Assembly: GCA_944320235.1 (NCBI GenBank)
Contig: CALUGQ010000028.1
Coordinates: 1-64,000, forward strand
Length of the DNA stretch: 64,000 nt
Origin: an uncultured Prevotella sp.
Lineage (GTDB): Bacteria > Bacteroidota > Bacteroidia > Bacteroidales > Bacteroidaceae
Reading direction: 5' to 3'
A program made the position numbers and the translations under genes. Shown here in pieces: positions 8,960 to 17,762 of this stretch; position 1 is the stretch's first letter, and every line of letters begins with the position of its first letter. The notes beneath the pieces are model-generated. The model was not told the DNA's origin. It saw only the letters and a list, made by a program, of their open reading frames with translations, and ran no database searches.

Positions 8960-9954
8960 TTCTGCAATACCTCCCCGAAACGTTTTGGTTTTACATAAGT
9001 GTTGATAAGCGGAGTGAATGCGTTCATGATGAGAATGGCGAACGACATGCCCTCAGGATAGCTTCCCCAGTTACGTATGACAACTGTGAGCAAGCCTATG
9101 GCAACTCCATAAATTAGCTGCCCCTTGTATGTCATCGGCGAAGTCACATAGTCAGTGGCCATGAATATCGCACCCAGCATCAGGCCGCCACTAAGCACAA
9201 CAGCGAAAGGATCAGCATAAACAGGGTTTGCAATATGCAGCAATCCGCTAACGACGAACACCGTAACTATTATGCTAATAGGTATGTGCCATGTGATTAT
9301 CTTCTTCCAAAGCATATATATCAAGCCTACGATGAGCGCCAATGCACACACCTCGCCTATGGTCCCTGCACCACCCATGGCGTTATGGCCAAGAAGCAGA
9401 TGCATTGCATCCGGCAGATCGTCAAGTACCGAGGGGTCGCCGGTCTTGATCGCTGTCTTCATCAGGCTCAAAGGGGTGGCACCTGTCTCTGCATCAAGAT
9501 AGCTGCCGAGCTGCCCGATAACGGGCCACGACGTCATCTGCGCAGGGAAACTTACCAACAAGAAGCAACGACCTACCAGGGCCGGGTTGAAAATGTTGCA
9601 ACCAAGACCGCCAAAGGTCATCTTTGCAACTCCAATTGCGACAAGGGCACCCAATACGATGATCCATACAGGGAGATTTGACGGCAGGTTGAAACCGAGC
9701 AACAAGCCGGTCAAGACCGCGGAGCCATCGCAAATTGTCAGTCTGTCGTTCTTAAGCATGAATTTGTTTATCAACCACTCGAAGAACACGCATGACACAA
9801 CGCTTGTGGCACAAACAATGACCGAGCCGATGCCAAAATAAAAGAATGACACAAGCAAGGCCGGAAGCAACGCGATGATAACGCCATACATATTGCGCTC
9901 AACGCTATCCTTGCCATGCACATGCGGAGATAATGAAACTATTAACTTTCCCAT
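8956..9954 (-). CDS. rnfD: Rnf complex membrane flavoprotein RnfD
   Basis: The 332-residue, multi-helix protein starts MGKLIVSLSPHVHGKDSVER, matching RnfD/NqrB. The covalent FMN motif is TGAT at 157-160 in DAETGATPLSL, with Thr160 as attachment site. FGGLGCNIFNPALVGR near 114 is another family signature. It lies six bases after rnfC and overlaps rnfG by four. Confidence 0.95.
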   Translation of the reverse strand: MGKLIVSLSPHVHGKDSVERNMYGVIIALLPALLVSFFYFGIGSVIVCATSVVSCVFFEWLINKFMLKNDRLTICDGSAVLTGLLLGFNLPSNLPVWIIVLGALVAIGVAKMTFGGLGCNIFNPALVGRCFLLVSFPAQMTSWPVIGQLGSYLDAETGATPLSLMKTAIKTGDPSVLDDLPDAMHLLLGHNAMGGAGTIGEVCALALIVGLIYMLWKKIITWHIPISIIVTVFVVSGLLHIANPVYADPFAVVLSGGLMLGAIFMATDYVTSPMTYKGQLIYGVAIGLLTVVIRNWGSYPEGMSFAILIMNAFTPLINTYVKPKRFGEVLQK

Positions 9955-9960
9955 TTTTGT

Positions 9961-11313
9961 TTACTTTTTAGCATTGCGGGCCTTGATGATGCCCATAACT
10001 TTAGATTTTCCGAAACGGATGTTGTCCAAAATCGGGCGATGCGAAGGACAAGTATATTGGCAAGAGCCGCACTCAATGCACGACGTGATGCACTCAGCCT
10101 CAACTTTTTCCCACATCTTCTTGGCCGAAGCAGTGGCAAGCAGGTAAGGCTCAAGCCCCATGGGGCAAACGCTGACGCACTTGCCGCAACGTATGCACGG
10201 GTCGGCCGGCTTGCGGCGGGCCTCATCCTCGCTTATTATCGTGACGCTGTTCGTACCTTTGCAGATGGGAACGTCAACCGTAGTCAACGCCTTACCCATC
10301 ATCGGGCCACCGGCAAGAAGCTTGTTGTCGCCTTCGGGCATACCGCCGCAGAGGTCTATCAAATCGCGCATCGGCGTTCCCATGCGGACGAGGAAGTTGC
10401 CGGGCTTGGCCAGTCGCTTGCCCGTAACCGTGGTATAGCGCTCAAAGAGTGGCTTGTGCTTCATCACTGCCTGGTACACTGCGTAAGCCGTTCCCACGTT
10501 CTGAACAATGGCGCCAACGTTGACAGGGATTGCCGGTGGAGCAGGAACCTGCCTCCTTATCACAGCATCGACAAGCTGCTTCTCACCTCCTTGCGGATAA
10601 CGCTGTTTCAGCGGGACTATCTCTATCCTCGGATCGGACTGCGCCTTGCTGGCAAGCAACTCGATGGCCTTGGGCTTGTTCACTTCGATTCCGATATAAC
10701 CTTTATCTACCTTGGCTGCTTTCATGAGCAGTTGGAGCCCTACGATTATCTCGTCGGCGTGCTCCATCATCAAGCGGTAGTCTGAAGTGATGTACGGCTC
10801 GCACTCCACCCCGTTTATTATAACGCACTCTGCCTTGGCCGTAGGCGGCGGACAGAGCTTTATAAACGTTGGGAAGCCTGCGCCTCCCATGCCCGTGATG
10901 CCGGCAGCCTTGACGCTCTCCACGATGCTCTCAGGCGTAAGTTCCGGGTGGGCCTGGAGCGTTTCGAGCTTGTCTGAACGGTCGATGGTTTCTTCCCACT
11001 CATCCCCTTCGACGCTTACTATCACGGCCGGAGTGCGGTAGCCTGTGGCATCAACTATCGTGTCTATCTTCACCACTGTGCCGGAAACAGAAGAGAAAAC
11101 AGGGGCAGACACAAAGCCGCCCGCCTCGGCGAGCATTGTCCCGACCTTGACTTTGTCGCCTTTGGCCACCACTGGCTTTGCCGGAGCGCCTATATGCTGA
11201 GACAACGGGAAGACCGCCTGCTTTGGCAACGGCGCGGCAACCGTCTCCACCTCATGCGAGAGTTTGTTTTCCTCCGGGTGGATTCCACCTATTCTAAATG
11301 TCCTTATGTTCAT
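9961..11313 (-). CDS. rnfC: Rnf complex NADH-side subunit RnfC
   Basis: The 450-residue cytoplasmic protein carries an N-terminal barrel-sandwich domain (HIGAPAKPVVAKGDKVKVG), a Rossmann-type NADH/FMN region (GMGGAGFPTFIKL, VINGVECEPYI) and two C-terminal [4Fe-4S] motifs, CIRCGKCVSVCP and CIECGSCQYTCP. It passes electrons between NADH and the ferredoxin-like chain of RnfB. The length is near that of the short RnfC forms without the long Ala-rich tail of gamma-proteobacteria. It overlaps rnfB by four bases. Confidence 0.96.
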   Translation of the reverse strand: MNIRTFRIGGIHPEENKLSHEVETVAAPLPKQAVFPLSQHIGAPAKPVVAKGDKVKVGTMLAEAGGFVSAPVFSSVSGTVVKIDTIVDATGYRTPAVIVSVEGDEWEETIDRSDKLETLQAHPELTPESIVESVKAAGITGMGGAGFPTFIKLCPPPTAKAECVIINGVECEPYITSDYRLMMEHADEIIVGLQLLMKAAKVDKGYIGIEVNKPKAIELLASKAQSDPRIEIVPLKQRYPQGGEKQLVDAVIRRQVPAPPAIPVNVGAIVQNVGTAYAVYQAVMKHKPLFERYTTVTGKRLAKPGNFLVRMGTPMRDLIDLCGGMPEGDNKLLAGGPMMGKALTTVDVPICKGTNSVTIISEDEARRKPADPCIRCGKCVSVCPMGLEPYLLATASAKKMWEKVEAECITSCIECGSCQYTCPSHRPILDNIRFGKSKVMGIIKARNAKK

Positions 11314-12203
11314 TGGTCTGCCTCTCCTTTACTTTCTTGTTCTACATTTGCGGCCGCAACTTCCTCTTTCACCCTCGGTGCCGGGAAATTCACAGACACG
11401 ATGGCATGGGTGGGACACGCTTTCTCGCACTTCCTGCACAGGCGGCACTTGACTGGATCGATGTATGCGAGGTTGTTTGCCACCGTGATTGCATCGAACT
11501 GACACTCCTTCTGGCACTTCCCGCAACCGATGCAAGCCGCTTTGCAGGCTTTCATTGCCACCGGCCCTTTGTCCTTGTTTACACAGCTCACGTACAGCCT
11601 GCGGCCTTTCGGGCCTTTCTTGCGAAGCTCGATGATGCCTCTCGGGCAAGCTTTCACACAAGCCCCGCAAGAGGTACACTTCTCTTCATCCACTTCGGCG
11701 ATGCCCGTCTCGGGGTTGATTGAGATTGCACCGAACTGGCACGCGGCCACGCAGTCGCCACAGCCTAGGCATCCATAGCCGCAAGCCGTCTCTCCGGCAC
11801 CGCACGAGTGCATGGCAGCGCAGGTGCGCAAGCCTGAATACTCTGCGACCTTCGGGCGGTTGGCGCACGTTCCGTTGCATCTCACCACTGCCACCATCGG
11901 CTCGCTGTTGGCTATTGCCATACCTAGCAGGTCGGCAACCTTCCCCATCACTTCCTGTCCGCCTACCGGACAGGACAAGCCCTCCAGGCTTCCTGCATCG
12001 GCGCCTTTGACCAAGGCGACGGCAAGTCCGGAGCAGCCGGCAAAGCCACATCCTCCGCAATTGGCTTGCGGCAACAACGCTGCCACCTCGCCGACGCGGG
12101 GGTCTTCTTTTACGGCAAATTTCTTGGAGCAGACATAGAGCACCGTTGCGGAAACGAGCCCTATGGCACCAAGCGCGATCACCGCGACCAAAATAAGATT
12201 CAT
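11310..12203 (-). CDS. rnfB: Rnf complex ferredoxin-type subunit RnfB
   Basis: The 297-residue protein has one N-terminal membrane anchor, then a [4Fe-4S] motif of the Fes type (NCGGCGFAGCSG) and several ferredoxin CxxCxxCxxxC(P) clusters: CGYGCLGCGDCVAAC, CTSCGACVKACP, CIGCGKCQKEC and CRLCRKCEKACP. It accepts electrons from reduced ferredoxin. It follows rseC by 19 bases. Confidence 0.96.
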   Translation of the reverse strand: MNLILVAVIALGAIGLVSATVLYVCSKKFAVKEDPRVGEVAALLPQANCGGCGFAGCSGLAVALVKGADAGSLEGLSCPVGGQEVMGKVADLLGMAIANSEPMVAVVRCNGTCANRPKVAEYSGLRTCAAMHSCGAGETACGYGCLGCGDCVAACQFGAISINPETGIAEVDEEKCTSCGACVKACPRGIIELRKKGPKGRRLYVSCVNKDKGPVAMKACKAACIGCGKCQKECQFDAITVANNLAYIDPVKCRLCRKCEKACPTHAIVSVNFPAPRVKEEVAAANVEQESKGEADQ

Positions 12204-12222
12204 AATATTTATTTGTTTTTAG

Positions 12223-12657
12223 TTAAAATTCATCTGCCTCGATGCTGAATGTCATGCGGCTGCGCATCTTGTCTCTCAGCAGGTAAAGCGCCAAGTAATA
12301 TGGCGCAAGCGCGGCGATGGCCACAAGTGCGCCCAGCGTCTCGTCTGACGTGAGCCAGGCAACGGCAAACAGCACTACCACCAGTATGACGAAAGGCACC
12401 CCGAAGCCTATGGCCAGGGCGCTCATCGCCACCTCGCGCGAGGCCGTGACCACGACGCTGTCACCAACACGCAAACGCCCGGCGTACTCACGGCCATAGA
12501 CATCGACTATCTTCTCCTTGCTCTCCGATGCGTTGCAATAGCCGGCAACCTTGCATGAAGCGCAAGCCGAAGTCTGGAGTATGCGAACCTTCACGCAGTC
12601 GCCACTCACAGAGTCCACAATCCCAGAATGCCTTATCTTTTCTGCCATGTTATTCAT
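12223..12657 (-). CDS. rseC: RseC/SoxR-reducing-system family protein
   Basis: The 144-residue protein has an N-terminal domain with ACASCKVAGYC, the Cys cluster typical of RseC, and two membrane helices (about 80-100 and 105-125). In Bacteroidetes this family heads the rnf operon. In gamma-proteobacteria relatives act on sigma-E or SoxR reduction; here a role in Rnf assembly or redox coupling is an inference from position. A start nine bases further in (MAEKIRHSG) is also possible. A full minus-strand promoter precedes it at 12695-12725. Confidence 0.85.
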   Translation of the reverse strand: MNNMAEKIRHSGIVDSVSGDCVKVRILQTSACASCKVAGYCNASESKEKIVDVYGREYAGRLRVGDSVVVTASREVAMSALAIGFGVPFVILVVVLFAVAWLTSDETLGALVAIAALAPYYLALYLLRDKMRSRMTFSIEADEF

Positions 12658-12694
12658 ACGTCAGGCACTATTGCCAACCTGACATTACATAATG

Positions 12695-12725
12695 CAAAGG
12701 TAGCACTATCTTTTGAAATTGCAAA
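12695..12725 (-). promoter_or_regulatory. Promoter of the rseC-rnf operon
   Basis: On the minus strand: TTTG (12725-12722), 19 bases, TACCTTTG (12702-12695). Spacing and both boxes match the Bacteroidetes consensus; the start codon is about 38 bases downstream. Confidence 0.82.
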
Positions 12726-12764
12726 TAAAATCTACAATATTTTTCACAAAAACATTCGTAATCG

Positions 12765-12796
12765 TTTGCGGCTATTCGATAATTTTTATACTTTTG
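12765..12796 (+). promoter_or_regulatory. Promoter of the gene at 12840
   Basis: TTTG at 12765-12768, 20 bases, TACTTTTG at 12789-12796, divergent from the rnf promoter and 43 bases before the ATG. Confidence 0.75.
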
Positions 12797-12839
12797 TAAA
12801 CGTGATGGCCATAAGGCAACAACTTACAAAAGAAGCTAT

Positions 12840-13283
12840 ATGAAAGCAACAGGACAAGCACTGCAGCAAATTGAGCGCGCCATAAGCAAGGTGGCCGACA
12901 AGTTTCCGCCTACGGTGGAAGCCACGATGATGACCGACATCCATTTCCGCGCCAACCAGGAGACGGGCGAGCTGGTGGCGTACGACGACAACGACAATGA
13001 GATTACACGCACGGTGATTGAGCAGTGGATAAACAACAACGACGACGACTTCTACGCCTCTGCCACGTCGACAATGCGCAAGTGCCTCGAAAAGCTGCAC
13101 GAGACAATAGAGGGGATGTCGCTGATAAAGCCTTTCTCCTTCGTGCTTGAAGACGAGTGCAAGGAAAGCGTGGCCGAGCTTTACATCGTTGACGGCGACA
13201 CTGTCATAATTGACCCGGACATGATGCCCGACCTGGACAAAGACCTGGATGACTTCCTGAAGAAATTGCTCGATGAGCGGTGA
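12840..13283 (+). CDS. Conserved hypothetical acidic protein
   Basis: This cytoplasmic protein of 147 residues has no signal or membrane segment. It is strongly acidic, with clusters such as DDNDNE, NNNDDDF and PDLDKDLDDFLKK. A predicted helical N-terminus (IERAISKVADKF) is followed by alternating strands and helices. I recognise the look of a conserved Bacteroidales hypothetical but cannot name a function. It has its own promoter, divergent from rnf, and converges on the HD gene. Confidence 0.8.
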   Translation: MKATGQALQQIERAISKVADKFPPTVEATMMTDIHFRANQETGELVAYDDNDNEITRTVIEQWINNNDDDFYASATSTMRKCLEKLHETIEGMSLIKPFSFVLEDECKESVAELYIVDGDTVIIDPDMMPDLDKDLDDFLKKLLDER

Positions 13284-13291
13284 CCGTGCCG

Positions 13292-13307
13292 CCGGGCGCC
13301 TGCCCGG
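13292..13307. terminator. Short GC-rich hairpin between convergent genes
   Basis: CCGGGC and GCCCGG flank a GCCT loop. An outer stem (CGTG/CACG) extends it. It fills most of the 30-base gap between the stops at 13283 and 13314, so termination in both directions is plausible, though there is no T tract. Confidence 0.4.
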
Positions 13308-13313
13308 GCCACG

Positions 13314-13946
13314 TCACGCCTCCTCATCGTAAATGCGGTCGAACGTGGCACGCAGACGCGGTGCGTCGGCAATGTGCGAGCGCAGTTCGCCCAGCTTCCG
13401 CTCGTTGTCCGAGCCGGGTATCCACAATTTTATGTAACCGTGAACCGAATACTTGTTATCCATGTGCTCACGAAACCTCTGCCACTGCCGCTCCCTGTCA
13501 AGCTGCGGATAATTGGCAAGGCCGTATTGCACCGCGCGGCGGAACACCACCTCGGGGTCAAGGTCGCGGTCGGCCTCGGCCACAATCTTGCCATAGATGC
13601 TTCGCGGCGAATGCGAAGCCGAGGCCCTGTGGTCTTCGACAGCTTCTTTCATTATTTTTATCTGCTCGGCCGAGAACCATTTCCTCAGCCTTGCGTCGCG
13701 GGCCAGCAGCCTGCCGCTCGTGATGTGGTGCACCGCCCTTGGCCCCGACATCCCGAGGTCATGGTATGCAGCAACCACATAGGCCATGTCGAGGTCGGCG
13801 CCTATCGCCGAGGCCAGCTCCAGCGAACGCCTTGCCACGCGGGTTACATGAGCGAGGCCATGCGCCTTGTCGAAAGCCGCATATTGCGGCAGTATATTTG
13901 TCTCAACGTACTCAACCAAATCAAGGCTTGCAGTATTGCCAATCAT
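13314..13946 (-). CDS. HD-domain phosphohydrolase
   Basis: The ATG at 13946 is preferred over a GTG nine bases upstream. The 210-residue protein shows the metal-binding HD pattern: AHGLAHVTRV (first His), AAYHDLGM (the HD pair), then DHR in AVEDHRAS and ADRDLD, as in YfbR/Yedj-like small HD hydrolases. Likely substrates are nucleotides or other phosphate esters, but the exact one cannot be read. A minus -7 box TATCTTTG is at 13992-13999. Confidence 0.82.
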   Translation of the reverse strand: MIGNTASLDLVEYVETNILPQYAAFDKAHGLAHVTRVARRSLELASAIGADLDMAYVVAAYHDLGMSGPRAVHHITSGRLLARDARLRKWFSAEQIKIMKEAVEDHRASASHSPRSIYGKIVAEADRDLDPEVVFRRAVQYGLANYPQLDRERQWQRFREHMDNKYSVHGYIKLWIPGSDNERKLGELRSHIADAPRLRATFDRIYDEEA

Positions 13947-14030
13947 AAGACACACACCTTACATTACCGCCCGGCGAACATTGACGCTAAGCAAAGATAA
14001 GCCCGCCGCAGCGTTTTTCCGATAAATATT

Positions 14031-14062
14031 TTTGCAAATATACGCAATTATGGCTACTTTTG
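14031..14062 (+). promoter_or_regulatory. Promoter of menA
   Basis: TTTG at 14031-14034, 20 bases, TACTTTTG at 14055-14062, about 19 bases before the ATG at 14082. Confidence 0.75.
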
Positions 14063-14081
14063 CAAATATATTCCTAATAAA

Positions 14082-14996
14082 ATGGACTTGAAAGATACCA
14101 TAAGGCAAGACTCCGCCAAGGCGTGGATGCTCGCCGCCAGGCCCAAGACGCTGACCGGAGCCGCCGTGCCTGTGATGATAGGGCTGGCGCTGGCCTACAC
14201 CGACGCTGCCGCGGGCGGCACGGCGTTCAACTGGACGGCCGCTGCCCTGTGCTTCCTCTTCGCCTTGGCGATGCAGGTAGACGCCAACTTCATCAACGAT
14301 TATTTCGACTTCATCAAAGGCACCGACGATGCCGACAAGCGCCTTGGCCCCCGCCGGGCCTGCGCCCAAGGCTGGGTGAAGCCTTCCTCGATGAGGTTAG
14401 CAATAGCCATAACCACGCTTGCGGCCTGCGCCATCGGCCTGCCGCTCATATTCTTCGGAGGCATCGAGATGATTCTCATCGGGATTGCCTGCGTGGCGTT
14501 CTGCTTCCTCTACACCACCTACCTGTCTTACGTGGGGCTCGGCGACGTGCTCGTGCTGGTGTTCTTCGGCATCGTGCCGGTCTGCGTCACATACTACATC
14601 CAGCTCCACTCATGCCCATGGGCAGTGCTCAACGCCTCGGTGGCTTGCGGGCTTGTAATCGACTGCCTGCTGCTGATAAACAACTACCGCGACCGCGACA
14701 CCGACCGTGAGGCGGGCAAGAACACCCTCGTAGTGCGCGTAGGCGCACACTGCGGCAGGCTGCTCTACCTAAGCAGCGGGCTGACGGCGTGCCTGCTGGG
14801 CGTGGCGTTCGCCGCGCAAGGCCACTGGCCCGCCTTCGCGCTGCCGGCCATCACTTACGCGCCGCTCCACATCGCCACCTACCGCAAGATTGTGCGCATC
14901 AACCGCGGCAAGGCTCTCAACGCCTGCCTTGGCGAGACGGCAAGGAACATGCTCGTATATGGGCTGGCCGTGAGCGCAGGACTGCTCGTCAGCTGA
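14082..14996 (+). CDS. menA: 1,4-dihydroxy-2-naphthoate polyprenyltransferase
   Basis: This UbiA-family membrane enzyme of 304 residues attaches the prenyl chain in menaquinone synthesis. The first Asp-rich motif is NDYFDFIKGTDDAD near 70 and the second is NNYRDRDTDREAGKNTL near 200, both binding Mg-diphosphate. About eight membrane helices can be seen. No other men gene is nearby. Its 3' end overlaps the small convergent gene at 14989 by eight bases. Menaquinone links to the Rnf-containing respiratory chain, though that is context only. Confidence 0.92.
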   Translation: MDLKDTIRQDSAKAWMLAARPKTLTGAAVPVMIGLALAYTDAAAGGTAFNWTAAALCFLFALAMQVDANFINDYFDFIKGTDDADKRLGPRRACAQGWVKPSSMRLAIAITTLAACAIGLPLIFFGGIEMILIGIACVAFCFLYTTYLSYVGLGDVLVLVFFGIVPVCVTYYIQLHSCPWAVLNASVACGLVIDCLLLINNYRDRDTDREAGKNTLVVRVGAHCGRLLYLSSGLTACLLGVAFAAQGHWPAFALPAITYAPLHIATYRKIVRINRGKALNACLGETARNMLVYGLAVSAGLLVS

Positions 14997-15141
14997 AGAA
15001 CTTATAGTAAAGCGCGGCAAGCATGGCGATAAGCACAACCGCCACCACCAGCCTTACCACACAACCTGCCATCTTCTTTATGGCCACGATGGCGATTATC
15101 ACCATCAGCAACGCCACTGCATAATAAACGAAGTTATCCAT
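14989..15141 (-). CDS. Small single- or double-pass membrane protein
   Basis: From the ATG at 15141 the product is 50 residues: MDNFVYYAVALLMVIIAIVA, then KKMAG and a second hydrophobic run ending LAALYYKFFS. A start at 15147 (MLMDNF) is also possible, and the open frame extends to 15213 without hydrophobic character. Similar very short two-helix proteins with a central KKxAxC recur in Bacteroidales. Function unknown. The tail overlaps menA on the other strand. Confidence 0.55.
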   Translation of the reverse strand: MDNFVYYAVALLMVIIAIVAIKKMAGCVVRLVVAVVLIAMLAALYYKFFS

Positions 15142-15279
15142 CAACATTTCTGCCAAGTCAAACTGCTGTAGGCCATGCTTCCCCGTCCAAGGGGAGCGCA
15201 TGGCGGGCAGCATTATGTAAAAATTTTAACCTAAAATCACACGTTTGTCCTAATCCGCTGGGTGCCAACGGGTTACAAG

Positions 15280-15354
15280 ACCGCCTGCTTGAGTCTCCGA
15301 AACGGCCCATATCGGAGTGCAATACAGGCCGCATCGCATCTTCAAACGCGCCGC
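15280..15354 (+). repeat. 22-bp-period intergenic repeat array 2
   Basis: Cores start at 15280 (ACCGCCTGC), 15302 (ACGGCCCAT), 15324 (ACAGGCCGC) and 15346 (ACGCGCCGC), each 22 bases apart. A decayed fifth unit may lie at 15367. The array fills the space between the small membrane gene and the rluA-type gene. Confidence 0.7.
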
Positions 15355-15416
15355 ATCGCAAGCCGGCCAGGCTGCCATGCGCCGCGGCACACGGGTTTTG
15401 TAATCATTTATGCAAC

Positions 15417-16313
15417 TCACTTGAACAGCCTCCTGAAAGCCGTCGGCACAGGCGTCTCGAACTCCATGCGCTCACCCGTCGCCGGATGCACGAAACAGAG
15501 CATATAGGCATGGAGGCACAAACGGTGGAGCGGATCGTCACCGTTGCCATACTTAGGGTCGCCGCACACGGGATGGCCCATGTCGGCCGAGTGCACCCTG
15601 ATCTGGTTCTTGCGCCCCGTCTCCAGCTTGAACTCAACAAGCGAGTGCTCCGTGGTGCGGGCAAGCACATGGAAGTGGGTAACGGCATACTTCCCGCCGT
15701 TGTCGTAAGGCGAAGAATACGTCACGTAAGCCTTGTTGTCCTTGAGCCAGTTGGCCACAGTGCCGCCCTCCTCTACTATCTCGCCGCTCACCACCGCCAC
15801 ATACCTGCGGTCGTAAACTATGTCATGCCAGTTGTGCTCTAATATCTGCTCGGTCTCAATGTCCTTGGCATATACCATCAGCCCGCTCGTGTCGCGGTCG
15901 AGGCGGTGCACCACATGGGCACGGCACGACTGGCGCGACTTGCGGAAATAATCGTCAAGAATAGCCTTGACGTTGAGCGACGAATGCCCGGCTGCCATGG
16001 ACAGCACACCGACCGCCTTCTCCACTACGACAAGCCATGCGTCTTCGTAGACAACCTTCACATAGCGGCTCTTGAACACCTCCTGGTTGCGCTTGGTCTT
16101 GCTCACTGCCACCTTCATGCCAGGCTTGAGCCTGTAGTCAAACTGCGTCACGCATTTCCCGTTGACCTTGATGCCCTGCCCCTGCAATGTGGCCTTGACC
16201 TTCGTGCGGCTCTCCTTCACGTTGGCCAGCAGGAACTCAAGCAGCCCGCACTCTTTGTCAACCTCAAAATGCCAGTAATCACCCTCGCGATTGTAGTCAG
16301 TAATATACCTCAT
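15417..16313 (-). CDS. RluA-family 23S rRNA/tRNA pseudouridine synthase
   Basis: The ATG at 16313 fits the family start and lies just after a minus -7 box TATCTTTG at 16343-16350; a longer open frame begins upstream of that box. The 298-residue protein has an N-terminal S4-like RNA-binding part (about 20-70) and the catalytic RluA motif HRLDRDTSG at 136-144, with Asp139 as nucleophile. GRKNQIRVH near 245 is the second family motif. Which uridine it modifies cannot be deduced. Confidence 0.92.
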   Translation of the reverse strand: MRYITDYNREGDYWHFEVDKECGLLEFLLANVKESRTKVKATLQGQGIKVNGKCVTQFDYRLKPGMKVAVSKTKRNQEVFKSRYVKVVYEDAWLVVVEKAVGVLSMAAGHSSLNVKAILDDYFRKSRQSCRAHVVHRLDRDTSGLMVYAKDIETEQILEHNWHDIVYDRRYVAVVSGEIVEEGGTVANWLKDNKAYVTYSSPYDNGGKYAVTHFHVLARTTEHSLVEFKLETGRKNQIRVHSADMGHPVCGDPKYGNGDDPLHRLCLHAYMLCFVHPATGERMEFETPVPTAFRRLFK

Positions 16314-16622
16314 GTCAATATCCTGGTTTTGAAATACGGGTGCAAAGATAGCGCAAAAATTTGAGTATGGGCATAACGGCGGCGCATAATGACAACAAAG
16401 CAGGCACATTTATGCCCAAGCCACACTGCGCAATGCCCCGCAAAGCGGCACTCTGCGCCGCCGACAAAGGGCTGCCAGGCCGCGCCAGGCACGGCCTGGC
16501 AGGCACAACCGCCAACGCTACGGCCAAAGTCAAGCATCATCACCTTTTTTTTTGAGAAAATATTACACTGTGCATTCGCACAATTCAAAATTTATTGGTA
16601 TTTTTGCCGATGGATAAACAAC
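16314..16622. other. Divergent intergenic region, 309 bases
   Basis: It separates the rluA-type gene from the LacI-family regulator. It holds the minus -7 box at 16343-16350, a perfect inverted repeat at 16472-16502 and a possible plus -7 box TATTTTTG at 16599-16606. Confidence 0.6.
16472..16502. repeat. 11-bp inverted repeat upstream of the LacI-family gene
   Basis: CTGCCAGGCCG and its exact complement flank a 9-base loop. It lies 120 bases before the regulator start. It has no T tract and could be an RNA hairpin or a protein site. Confidence 0.6.
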
Positions 16623-17702
16623 ATGACCATGGATGTAATCCCTGAAAAGACAAGAATAAAAGACATAGCAGAATTATCAGGCGTATCGGTAGGCACAGTT
16701 GACCGTGTGCTGCACAACAGGCCCAACGTGTCGAAGGCCGCAAGGGAGAAAGTAGAAAAGGCCCTCAAGGAAATGGACTACAAGCCCAATATGTACGCCA
16801 GCGCACTGGCATACAACAAGAGCTACAACTTCTTTTGCATCATACCCAAGCACGAGGCCGAAGCCTACTGGGACGAAATAGAGGAAGGCGCAATGAGCGC
16901 ACGCGAGCACCGCCGCGACTTCAACATCAACGTGAAGATGATGTACTACAAGAGGTTCAACCTCGACACGTTCACAAAGGTGACAGAAGAATGCCTGAAG
17001 CAGCATCCGGACGGGATAATCATCGTGCCATCGAAACTTGACACCACGAGGAAATTCACCGACATACTGCACGAGCGTAACATACCGTTCATACTGCTCG
17101 ACTCATACATGCCCGACCTCAAGCCACTGTCGTTCTACGGGCAAGACTCTTTCTGCAGCGGCTACTTCGCCGGCAGGATGCTGATGCTCATAGCCTGGAA
17201 AGAGAAAAAAATCATGCTGATGAAACAGACCAAGAACGGCAACGTCGCCAGCAAGCAGCAGGAAAACCGCGAAACAGGCTTCCGCCATTATATGCGCGAC
17301 CATTTCCCCGACGTTGAAATTATAGAGGTAGACCTGCCGCTCGACAGCAGCCATGACGATTACGACAACATCTTGGAGGCATTCTTCAACGCACACCCCG
17401 ACATACACCACTGCATAACGTTCAACTCAAAAGCGCACATCGTCGGCGAGTTCCTGCTGAAGAGCAACAGGCGCAACATCCAAATCATGGGCTACGACAT
17501 GGTGAACAAGAACGCAGAGTGCGTCAGGCAAGGGTCGATATCCTTCCTCATAGCACAGCACGGATATATGCAAGGATACGCCTGCGTGCAGTCACTCTTC
17601 GAAGCCATTGTGCTGAAAAAGAAAATAAACCCGGTCAACTATATGCCAATAGAGATACTGACCAAAGAGAACGTTGACTTCTACAGGCGCACACAACTGT
17701 GA
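16623..17702 (+). CDS. LacI-family transcriptional regulator
   Basis: The start at 16623 (or a second ATG at 16629) places the LacI HTH at residues about 10-55: IKDIAELSGVSVGTVDRVLH and the hinge helix KPNMYASALA. The rest (60-359) is a periplasmic-binding-protein-like sensor domain that would bind a sugar or sugar acid. The next gene, altronate dehydratase, begins 60 bases downstream, so the ligand is probably a uronate intermediate. A longer frame upstream has no promoter or LacI homology. Confidence 0.9.
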   Translation: MTMDVIPEKTRIKDIAELSGVSVGTVDRVLHNRPNVSKAAREKVEKALKEMDYKPNMYASALAYNKSYNFFCIIPKHEAEAYWDEIEEGAMSAREHRRDFNINVKMMYYKRFNLDTFTKVTEECLKQHPDGIIIVPSKLDTTRKFTDILHERNIPFILLDSYMPDLKPLSFYGQDSFCSGYFAGRMLMLIAWKEKKIMLMKQTKNGNVASKQQENRETGFRHYMRDHFPDVEIIEVDLPLDSSHDDYDNILEAFFNAHPDIHHCITFNSKAHIVGEFLLKSNRRNIQIMGYDMVNKNAECVRQGSISFLIAQHGYMQGYACVQSLFEAIVLKKKINPVNYMPIEILTKENVDFYRRTQL

Positions 17703-17762
17703 GCCACACCAAATAAGAAAAGCAAGAAACAAACATTCATTCACTACACACAACCCTACAAC

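Noticed and set aside
7094-12657. The Rnf operon as an Nqr operon
   Set aside because: The presence of RnfB with multiple ferredoxin motifs and RnfC with two C-terminal [4Fe-4S] motifs, plus the rseC-BCDGEA order, identifies Rnf.
16420-16460. A possible eighth 22-bp array upstream of the LacI gene, and another near 34061-34105
   Set aside because: Only one core-like match each (16444 and 34095); units 22 bases away do not match.
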